Positions 8,364 to 14,718 of a stretch of 49,945 bases of DNA are shown one piece after another; positions within the stretch are counted from its first letter, which is position 1; every line of letters starts with the position of its first letter. A program made the translations under genes and the position numbers. The notes beneath the pieces were generated by a model. The model had not been told where the DNA came from. It made no database searches and saw only the letters and a list, made by a program, of their open reading frames with translations. The DNA is from an uncultured Adlercreutzia sp. GTDB lineage: Bacteria; Actinomycetota; Coriobacteriia; Coriobacteriales; Eggerthellaceae. The stretch lies in assembly GCA_902478715.1 (NCBI GenBank), contig CABSMC010000008.1, positions 1-49,945 of the forward strand, in the 5' to 3' direction.

Positions 8364-9890
8364 ATGACGAAAGTCAGACAGCGCGCGTCCCTTCCCGTCG
8401 ACGCCGTCAAGCTCGCGCTTGAGCGGGAACGCCAAAAGCGCGAGGACATCAAACCCATCGAGCTTTTGAAAGTGGCCCTGTCCGCCTACCTTGCGTTCGC
8501 GTTCAACGAGGACGACGCGAGCGCGACGGGAGGCAAGACGCCCCGCGAGTCAACCGACAGCGCCGCCCTTCGCCGCGGAACCCAGGCGGCCGTCGATCGG
8601 CTGCTCTTCAACGCGAACTACTGGCGCGCCGCCTACGAATCGCGTGTTTTCGACGCCTGCGAGCGGCCAGAGGACGCCCAGCTGTGCCTGAAGGCCCTTT
8701 CGGTTTGGACGGCGCACACCCTCAAGCTGAACACGCTGTCGCCCAACGAGGCCGTGGCCACCTTCGAGCGCTTCTGCCCGCCTTTCGCCCTGAACCGACG
8801 GCGGGGATCCCACGATCGGGATCGTGCGGGAAAAGGCCCTCTTCCCGATTTCAAGCGCGCCATCAGCCAGATCGCCGCAAGCGGAAGCGAGCCCGATGCT
8901 TCCCTTGAGGCGCTGCGCGTGCTGCTCGACACCATGGAGGCGGAAGCCGTCGCCTACGAGACCCTGGGGACCGAAAACACCCTCACGTCCCTGTTCACCA
9001 TCCTGCCCGCCTGGTGCCTGCAGAACCGCATCGAGCTGGTCAGCGGCCCGTGGTGGGACGACTGCGCCGTCATGAGCGCCATCATCGACGCGCTGCACGC
9101 CCGCTTCGTCGAGCTCGGCTTCGGAGAGGCGGTCTGCCAGTACTTCCTCGATTCCTGCTACGAGGCACTGGACGCCTACCACCGCGACCTTTCCAGCGAG
9201 CCCTGCCCTTGGAGCGAGTTCTCCGTTCCGGAGCTGATCGCCGTCATCCGTGAAGAGCGTGAGCGCCAGCCCAGCTTCGAAACCGACGGGTACGGCAGCA
9301 ACCTTCCCGCGTGGCTCATCAGCAAAGAGCAGCTCATCTGGAACATCTGGGTCTGCGCCCTGTACAGCCCGGCGAGCGCGCGGCCGCTGTTGGTTGATTC
9401 GCCCGACTTGCTGGCCAGCCAGGGGTACACCGGAAAGACCGACGTCATCACCGAGCTGGCCCAGACGTCGTTTCTGCGCTACACCACCGATCGCATCGCG
9501 TCGCAGACCGATCAGGAGTACGCCTCCTTCGCGAGCCTGCCGCCCGATTTGCGCGACTCCTCCATCGCCTACATCAGCAGCATTCACAGCAAGCTGGAAA
9601 CACTCGGCTACGAGGTGCTGCCCGCAGGCAGCTGCTATCCCGAGCGCTGCGTGGCCGCCTTTACCGCGAGCGAGGTGGAATGCCTGGCCATTCTGGAGCA
9701 CCGCCGTTGGCTGCGCGAGCGGCAGAAGGCCGGCTGGCGCTACGGCACCGCCAAGGACGTGGAGCGGCGGCGCAGCCCCTACATGGTGCCGTGGGAGGAG
9801 CTGCCCGACCGCGCCAAGGAGTGGAACCGCTCGGCCGTGCGCAGCATTCCCAGCCTGCTGGCCAGCGTGAACTTGGCCGTGGTGAAGTAG
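8364..9890 (+). CDS. RyR-domain protein
   Basis: A 508-residue protein. The C-terminal 84 residues (425-508) carry the RyR fold signature: LEHRRWLRERQKAGWRYG, then a charged loop, then VPWEELPDRAKEWNR and a closing helix. The N-terminal 420 residues are helical, soluble and not recognised. In eukaryotes this domain occurs in ryanodine receptors. In bacteria it appears in predicted nucleotide-signalling and conflict systems. The gene lies 142 nt downstream of a TIR protein, and TIR enzymes can make cADPR-like molecules, so the RyR domain may sense that product. That link is inference. A probable operator lies at 8295-8313, and an AGGGAGG 13 nt before the ATG is further away than usual. Confidence 0.75.
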   Translation: MTKVRQRASLPVDAVKLALERERQKREDIKPIELLKVALSAYLAFAFNEDDASATGGKTPRESTDSAALRRGTQAAVDRLLFNANYWRAAYESRVFDACERPEDAQLCLKALSVWTAHTLKLNTLSPNEAVATFERFCPPFALNRRRGSHDRDRAGKGPLPDFKRAISQIAASGSEPDASLEALRVLLDTMEAEAVAYETLGTENTLTSLFTILPAWCLQNRIELVSGPWWDDCAVMSAIIDALHARFVELGFGEAVCQYFLDSCYEALDAYHRDLSSEPCPWSEFSVPELIAVIREERERQPSFETDGYGSNLPAWLISKEQLIWNIWVCALYSPASARPLLVDSPDLLASQGYTGKTDVITELAQTSFLRYTTDRIASQTDQEYASFASLPPDLRDSSIAYISSIHSKLETLGYEVLPAGSCYPERCVAAFTASEVECLAILEHRRWLRERQKAGWRYGTAKDVERRRSPYMVPWEELPDRAKEWNRSAVRSIPSLLASVNLAVVK

Positions 9891-10038
9891 CGGCACTTTC
9901 TCGCGCAATAGCGCCATGGTGAAGCAGCAACGAGTCGGTAATGGCTGGCGGCTGCTTCTGGCGCGGCGACGCCTGAGGCTTCTAAGATGGAGGTCGCGCC
10001 TGCGCCTGCGGGCGTCCATCGACGAAAGAAGGCTCATC

Positions 10039-10545
10039 ATGAGTGAATCAACTCAAGTTCTGCATCAACTGAAAGTGGCGACCAATTACAGCAAGCTGGC
10101 CATGCACAAGTGCGGCCCGCGCAGCTTCAAAAGCGGACAGGGCGCCATGTGTAAGGTGCTCTACAAGTTCGGCGACGGGAAACTGTCGCTGAAGAAGCTG
10201 GAGGAGCGTCTCGGCTGGGACGGCCACGAGGTCATTCGCGTGGCCGAGAAGGCCCAGGAGAACGGCTACGTGTGCTTTGCCACTAGCAAGAAGGGCAAGC
10301 TGTCCGTAGCGCTGACCGACAAGGGCATCATGGTCGTCGAGAAGCGCCTGGCCGCCGAGGATCGCGCGGCCGACGAGGTGCTGGAGGGCCTCACCGACAA
10401 GGAACGCGAGTGTCTGCTGAAGCTGACCGGCAAGGTGATTGAGAACTGCAAGGCCATGGGCGTCGACTACCGCACCATCGCCGTCAAGGGCTGCCGCGAC
10501 CGCAAGCCCGGCCACCATCACCGCCACGGTTGCTGCCGACACTAA
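10039..10545 (+). CDS. MarR-like winged-helix regulator with metal-binding-like tail
   Basis: A 168-residue protein starting at the ATG preceded by GAAGG. Residues 35-110 fit a winged helix: KLSLKKLEERLGW, then HEVIRVAEKAQENGYV and a wing around SKKGKLSVALTDKG. MarR-type helices follow (TDKERECLLKLTGKVIENCKAMG). The tail KGCRDRKPGHHHRHGCCRH is rich in His and Cys and may bind a transition metal, giving a metal- or redox-responsive repressor. It lies 148 nt after the RyR gene on the same strand and ends at a strong terminator, so it may belong to the same transcript. Confidence 0.75.
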   Translation: MSESTQVLHQLKVATNYSKLAMHKCGPRSFKSGQGAMCKVLYKFGDGKLSLKKLEERLGWDGHEVIRVAEKAQENGYVCFATSKKGKLSVALTDKGIMVVEKRLAAEDRAADEVLEGLTDKERECLLKLTGKVIENCKAMGVDYRTIAVKGCRDRKPGHHHRHGCCRH

Positions 10546-10554
10546 AGACAGCGC

Positions 10555-10592
10555 AAAAGAGCCGCCGAGCAAACGAACTCGGCGGCTCTTTT
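10555..10592. terminator. bidirectional terminator after the MarR-like gene
   Basis: AAAAGAGCCGCCGAG pairs fully with CTCGGCGGCTCTTTT around an 8-nt loop. The A-tract and T-tract flank the stem, so it works for both strands. The stem closely resembles the tRNA-fMet terminator at 13,406-13,434. Confidence 0.9.
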
Positions 10593-10593
10593 A

Positions 10594-10607
10594 TGGTCGC
10601 GAGGAGC
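10594..10607. repeat. near-copy of tRNA-fMet 3' end (att-like site)
   Basis: The 14 nt beginning TGGTCGCG match 13,444-13,457, the 3' end of tRNA-fMet, at 12 of 14 positions, in the same orientation. A related terminator lies at the same side of each copy. This is what a displaced attachment site of a tRNA-integrating element looks like, but 14 nt is short. Confidence 0.4.
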
Positions 10608-10613
10608 ACTCTT

Positions 10614-11555
10614 TTATACAACAACCTCTGTTGCACTAGGATTGGTTATCCATTTCTTCCATATTGGGCATAGTTGCCAACCACTGCTAAATCCCATGCG
10701 TTTAAGATCATCTTCACTTCTTGTGCTAAGCAATTCAACGGTGTTTCCATGCCAAGAGGTGCTCGGAGCAATAGATTCGAGCAGAAAACTCAAGATGGTG
10801 AGCAGGGTAAAAGTCGTGCTGTTATTGACTTTGTAGGGCACATGCCATTCGGGATATCGAGGCTCACGCGGAATCTTCACGCGGTTGCCTAAGCGCCTAT
10901 TCCATAAACGATCGTGATGCGCGCAAATGTTTCTTGTCGTGTTGAGAGTCAGGAGCCACGAGTCTAGAACTTCAACTGGAACTTCGAGCTCTTCAGCAAT
11001 CCCTTTCTTGACCTCCTCGGGAGCGGCGCGAAACAACGTGAGCATCATTCCGAAATCCATGATGTTAACGAGAATCCAATATGGGGGAAGGCCGTGTTCG
11101 TCTCCGTACTCTTCTTTGAAGTGCTCGACGAACATGGTCTTAGATCTATCGTACGCAGTAAAACAGCGCGACAAGAAATGCCCATACCTGCTTTGATCGA
11201 TATTGGGCAAAGAGGAGCGCTCGAGAAATCCAAAAGGGCCTGATATCTCCGCCAGCCTATAGGCAAGTTGAGAACGCATATAAATTTCAACGCGCTCTAT
11301 TGCATTAAGAACGTCAAGCCTAAGCTGTCGGTCGAAAGTGTACAAATCCCAAATATCGGAAAAATCAGTACCCTCAGTAAAAGATTCAACGTCAGGCTCT
11401 TGGTTCCGCTTAAAAATATGCCAATAGCCGCTCAACCGATAATAGCCAACTTCAGATAAACGCATGATTAGGTCGGCACGATCAAAGACAAGCCCCCTCG
11501 TTTCAAGTAGATTGGCCTGACTCTCATATGATAGCCACGGCTTTGCGTACTTCAT
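10614..11555 (-). CDS. Abi_2-family abortive infection protein (HEPN-type)
   Basis: A 313-residue protein with AAGGAG before its ATG. The N-terminus (KPWLSYESQANLLETRGL, then EVGYYRLSGYW) is the usual opening of AbiD/AbiF-type Abi_2 proteins, followed by FDRQLRLDVLNAIERVEIYMRS. The motif RNICAHHDRLWNR at about residues 211-223 fits the R-x4-6-H HEPN catalytic signature, so an RNase role in phage-induced growth arrest is likely. It is the first gene inside the cassette next to tRNA-fMet, divergent from the winged-helix fragment. No antitoxin partner is visible. Confidence 0.88.
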   Translation of the reverse strand: MKYAKPWLSYESQANLLETRGLVFDRADLIMRLSEVGYYRLSGYWHIFKRNQEPDVESFTEGTDFSDIWDLYTFDRQLRLDVLNAIERVEIYMRSQLAYRLAEISGPFGFLERSSLPNIDQSRYGHFLSRCFTAYDRSKTMFVEHFKEEYGDEHGLPPYWILVNIMDFGMMLTLFRAAPEEVKKGIAEELEVPVEVLDSWLLTLNTTRNICAHHDRLWNRRLGNRVKIPREPRYPEWHVPYKVNNSTTFTLLTILSFLLESIAPSTSWHGNTVELLSTRSEDDLKRMGFSSGWQLCPIWKKWITNPSATEVVV

Positions 11556-12085
11556 GTATCTCCTTAAATGAAAACACCCGCCAAAGTTTGCATCATCCCA
11601 AAAAGGGAGCTAGGCATGGCGGGTTCACTGAAAGGTATCTTATCACAGCATTGAGGAGACCAATTGGTGAATCACTTAATGGTTTACAAACCCTGCATAG
11701 ATGGAGACGCGGAACCCTCGACACGCGCCTACATGGTTGGACAATTGTTTGCGACGAAGCAGGCGTGAAAGTCGAGTACCTCAATTGCGACAACGGAACC
11801 CGTGTTGTCTTCCACCGCAACGATCCATTCGCGGAAAGCGCCAATCACGAAGAGTTAGCAAGCAGTTCCCAGGCAGTTCCCGAACAGTTCGCAAACGACA
11901 ACGAAAACGCAGCTTACGCATACCTAGTAGCTAACGGACCCACCGGTCCAGCAGCAATTGCCGATGTCTTGGGCATGACAAGGCGCGGTGCACAAAAACT
12001 TCTACAGCGTCTCGTAGAGCAGGAATACTTGGAGGCGCGCGGAACAACAAGCAACCGTGTCTACTACGTGTCCAACAAACGATAA
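11528..12085 (+). pseudogene. winged-helix fragment with no credible start
   Basis: An open frame whose last 75 residues look genuine: NENAAYAYLVANGPTGPAAI, then ADVLGMTRRGAQKLLQRLVEQEYL and a wing ending RVYYVSN. These form a C-terminal winged helix as found in AlbA-type or DUF-type regulators. The N-terminal part overlaps the divergent Abi gene and has no ribosome binding site; the first in-frame alternative is GTG at 11,765. It is probably the 3' remnant of a larger regulator left by rearrangement, but a short expressed DNA-binding protein cannot be excluded. The gap before it holds an inverted repeat (ACCCGCCA/TGGCGGGT). Confidence 0.45.
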
Positions 12086-12096
12086 GAAGATCATCT

Positions 12097-12152
12097 CCCG
12101 CCTCACGCAGCTCGTTCGGAGCCCATCTGCCGCCCAAGCTGCGTGAAGCGGG
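12097..12152. terminator. long hairpin after the winged-helix frame
   Basis: CCCGCctCACGCAGCT pairs with AGCTGCGTGaaGCGGG, 14 pairs with a 2-nt internal loop and a 24-nt apical loop, starting 12 nt after the stop at 12,085. No T-tract follows, so termination is only probable. Confidence 0.4.
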
Positions 12153-12206
12153 AAGGGCGGCTGCAGGAGGCCCACACCAGCAAAGGCGACCCATAACAGT
12201 GCTACA

Positions 12207-12243
12207 TACTGCGTAACGGTTGATTGCTCAGTATTACGCAGTA
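12207..12243. repeat. perfect 10-bp inverted repeat
   Basis: TACTGCGTAA (12,207-12,216) and TTACGCAGTA (12,234-12,243) are exact reverse complements, 17 nt apart. Directly after, at about 12,255-12,283, GTGGCCGAA/GTTGGCCAA/GTTGGCCGC repeat with a 9-10-bp period. Both lie in the gap between the fragment and the RhuM gene and could be protein-binding sites of the cassette. Confidence 0.5.
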
Positions 12244-12357
12244 GCTATTCAGCAGGTGGCCGAAGTTGGCCAAAGTTGGCCGCAATCGCGCGAGCAATAG
12301 ATCGCCGTAAAGTTTTGCCAGGTTGCCCCTCTCGCTCCGTTCGCTTCGGCTCCTTGA

Positions 12358-13311
12358 CTATTTCTCCCCCAGCTGTTTAATCGCTCGATCGAAGTCGCTT
12401 TCTAGTTCGCGCATTTCGCGGGCACGGTAGGCCTCGAACTCCTTCTCGGCCTTCTCGATGGCCTGCTTGTGGGAAATGGTTCCGTGTCCTTCGAGCAGCG
12501 CTCGGCGCGAGTTGACGATTTCCCGATCAAGTTCTTCAACCCATTCGGCCATGGTCATCGCTCGCTCTTCTAAAGCCTGAAATTCGGCATAATCGAGAAA
12601 ACGAGCGACCAGCAGATTGAGCATTTGCAGCTCTTTTTCGGTGAGATAGTTTTTCGCAATGCATACGTCAGCTTTAGTGATGTAGTCGCCATCGAACGTC
12701 GTCATGCCCACAAGCGGCTTTTCGCGGTCGACGCGGTCGTAAATAACCTCAGCCGCCGTGTGCTCATGAACGGCATAATGAAGTTTGTTCTGCACGGTGG
12801 CGAAGAACTTGCGCGTCATAGAGGACTTCGGATCATAGTCAATAGCCGTCGCATAGATGTCCGTTACCTGCTGATAGAGGTTGCGTTCGCTAGAACGAAT
12901 ATCGCGAACCCGCTGCAGCAGCTCGCGGAAATAGCGGCTGCGACCGTCCTTGAGCCGACGATCATCGAGCGCGAAACCTTTGACGGCGTACTCCTTGAGA
13001 ATGCGTGTAGCCCATTGGCGGAAGCGAACGCCTTGCTGAGACTTCACGCGATAGCCCACAGAGATAATAACATCCAAGCTATACACTGCAACAGGCTTAT
13101 CTGAACAGGCAATTTGCATTTTTTGCAAATTGCTTTCTTCGTCCAATTCGCCTTCTTCGAACACATTGCGAATATGCTTCGAGATCGTAGAGACATCCCG
13201 TGCGAAGAGTTGAGACATTTGCGCTTGCGTCAGCCAGACCGTCTCGTCTTCGAGCTGCACGTTCAGACGAATATCGCCATCGGGGGATTCGTAGATCTCG
13301 ATATCGCTCAT
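12358..13311 (-). CDS. RhuM-family protein
   Basis: A 317-residue protein. The start at 13,311 is fixed by AAGGAG 5 nt before it, although the frame stays open upstream. The N-terminus (DETVWLTQAQMSQLF, then RDVSTISKHIRNVFEEGEL) is the typical helix-turn-helix-like opening of RhuM. It is followed by VAVYSLDVIISVGYRVKS and RFRQWATRILKEY, also family hallmarks. A Fic/DOC-like central region and a charged coiled-coil C-terminus complete it. RhuM proteins occur on pathogenicity and defence islands; their biochemical role is not established. It is the gene nearest the tRNA-fMet 3' end. Confidence 0.88.
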   Translation of the reverse strand: MSDIEIYESPDGDIRLNVQLEDETVWLTQAQMSQLFARDVSTISKHIRNVFEEGELDEESNLQKMQIACSDKPVAVYSLDVIISVGYRVKSQQGVRFRQWATRILKEYAVKGFALDDRRLKDGRSRYFRELLQRVRDIRSSERNLYQQVTDIYATAIDYDPKSSMTRKFFATVQNKLHYAVHEHTAAEVIYDRVDREKPLVGMTTFDGDYITKADVCIAKNYLTEKELQMLNLLVARFLDYAEFQALEERAMTMAEWVEELDREIVNSRRALLEGHGTISHKQAIEKAEKEFEAYRAREMRELESDFDRAIKQLGEK

Positions 13312-13405
13312 GAGGGCTCCTTGCGGCGGGATATAGGCTATCTCGCCCAAAAAGGCAGCCGCCAAGAACGTCTTCCCCAAGCCCATCGCACTTCTCATGC
13401 TAAAC

Positions 13406-13434
13406 AAAAAAGCCGCCGAGCGAACTCAGCGGCT
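13406..13434 (-). terminator. terminator of tRNA-fMet
   Basis: On the minus strand AGCCGCTGAG-TTCG-CTCGGCGGCT, with a small mismatch, is followed by TTTTTT. It begins 10 nt after the CCA end. Confidence 0.9.
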
Positions 13435-13443
13435 GACAATTCT

Positions 13444-13521
13444 TGGTCGCGGGGGGCGGATTTGAACCACCGACCTTCGGGTTATGAGCCCGACGAGCTG
13501 ACCAGACTGCTCCACCCCGCA
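13444..13521 (-). tRNA. initiator tRNA-fMet (CAT)
   Basis: A complete cloverleaf with encoded CCA. The anticodon stem-loop TCGGG-CTCATAA-CCCGA has the three G:C pairs that mark initiator tRNA, and the body is very close to the known bacterial fMet sequence. The D arm is GAGC/GCTC and the T arm contains TTCAAAT. Position 1 is T facing G72, a weak pair in keeping with the weak 1:72 pair of initiators. Its 3' end borders the Abi/RhuM cassette. Confidence 0.95.
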
Positions 13522-13548
13522 ATGGGTTGCCTCAAAGGGCAAAGAGAT

Positions 13549-13576
13549 ATATTACTCTCCTGAGCGCGAATTGCAA
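13549..13576 (-). promoter_or_regulatory. promoter of tRNA-fMet
   Basis: On the minus strand TTGCAA (-35) and TAATAT (-10) are 16 nt apart, 27 nt before the mature 5' end of the tRNA. Confidence 0.7.
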
Positions 13577-13688
13577 GTCTTCGATCACACTTCACCTCAT
13601 TCGGCACAATTCCTGCACATGTTTGCCGCCCCAATAGCCTCCAGCACGATTTGTCGCATCGCACACGGACGATCACGCTGCTCCGTGC

Positions 13689-13694
13689 TATGAT
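13689..13694 (+). promoter_or_regulatory. extended -10 box for a leaderless transporter gene
   Basis: TGCTATGAT gives an extended -10 (TATGAT) ending 7 nt before the ATG at 13,702, which places the transcription start at that codon. No ribosome binding site is present. Confidence 0.5.
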
Positions 13695-13701
13695 GCCGCC
13701 T

Positions 13702-14718
13702 ATGCTTTCCCAGATCAGACAAAACGGACTGCCCTCATGGGCCTACAAGGCGGCGCTGCTTTTGGCGGCCGCCATTTGGGGCATGGGCACGGTGGTCATC
13801 AAGTCCACCGTCGACGAATTCCCGCCCGCTTGGATCGTGGGCGTGCGCTTCACCTTTGCCGGCATCATCCTCGGCATTGCCACGGCACCGCGCATCTCCC
13901 GCGCCTTCGCCCGCAACAAGCGCGGACATCTGCGCGACGGCGCGGTGCTGGGCGTCTTTCTATTCCTCTCCTACTGGTTCAACTCCACGGGACTCACCGA
14001 CACCACCGCCTCCAACAGCTCGTTTCTCACCACGCTCTACTGCGTGATCATCCCCTTCCTCGGGTGGATCATCATTCGGAAGCGACCGACCCGCTACAAC
14101 ATTGCGGCGGCCATCCTGTGCGTCACCGGCGTGGGTTGCGTGGCCTATGCCGGCATCGGCGAGTTCTCGCTGCGCTTCGGCGACTTCATCACGCTGGCCT
14201 CGGCTCTCTGGCTGAGCTTCCACGTGCTGTACACGGCGAAGTACGCGCCGGGACGCTCCATGATGCTGCTCACGGTCATTCAGTTCATCGTGGCGGGCCT
14301 GCTGGGCCTCATCACCGGGCTTATCACCGAGCCCGTACCCAACTTCAGCCAGTTGGGCGCCGACACTTGGATGAGTCTCATCTACATCACCGTGTTTGCC
14401 TCTTGTGTGGCCCTAGGATTGCAAAACGCCGCCGTGGCCCGCGTTGATCCGGCCCAGGCGGCGCTGTTCCTTGCCACCGAATCGGTGTTCGGCGTGACGT
14501 TCTCCATCCTGCTTTTGGGGGAGGCGCCGACGATTTCCACCTACCTGGGATTTGCCCTCATCTTCGTCGGCATCGTCGTCAGCGAGTATTTGCCCCTGCG
14601 CGCTGAAAAGATCGCGGCCCAAAAATCGAGGGCGGCAGCCGAAGCCGCCGCCCTCGATTGCAAGCAGGTCGAAACCCAGGCAACCGACCTCGAAGAAGCC
14701 GACGCGTTCATGCGCTAG
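13702..14718 (+). CDS. EamA/DMT-family transporter
   Basis: A 338-residue inner-membrane protein with ten hydrophobic spans in two EamA repeats. The first repeat starts at AALLLAAAIWGMGTVVIKST; the second runs from FGDFITLASALWLSFHVL to the AQAALFLATESVFGV motif, diagnostic of the family. The C-terminal 40 residues are soluble and charged. The start at 13,702 is preferred because of a -10 box just upstream; ATGs at 13,690 and 13,693 are alternatives. The substrate is unknown, since the family exports amino acids, nucleosides and other metabolites. Its last 30 codons contain the terminator of the convergent purF. Confidence 0.9.
   Translation: MLSQIRQNGLPSWAYKAALLLAAAIWGMGTVVIKSTVDEFPPAWIVGVRFTFAGIILGIATAPRISRAFARNKRGHLRDGAVLGVFLFLSYWFNSTGLTDTTASNSSFLTTLYCVIIPFLGWIIIRKRPTRYNIAAAILCVTGVGCVAYAGIGEFSLRFGDFITLASALWLSFHVLYTAKYAPGRSMMLLTVIQFIVAGLLGLITGLITEPVPNFSQLGADTWMSLIYITVFASCVALGLQNAAVARVDPAQAALFLATESVFGVTFSILLLGEAPTISTYLGFALIFVGIVVSEYLPLRAEKIAAQKSRAAAEAAALDCKQVETQATDLEEADAFMR
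14621..14658 (-). terminator. purF terminator embedded in the transporter coding sequence
   Basis: On the minus strand ATCGAGGGCGGC and GCCGCCCTCGAT form a perfect 12-bp stem with a 10-nt loop, followed by TTTTT. It lies 61 nt past the purF stop and inside the coding 3' end of the convergent transporter. Confidence 0.85.

Noticed and set aside
8550..10040. A 496-codon minus-strand open frame opposite the RyR gene
   Set aside because: Composition is that of a GC-rich shadow of the plus-strand gene; there is no ribosome binding site or family, while the plus strand has a recognised domain.
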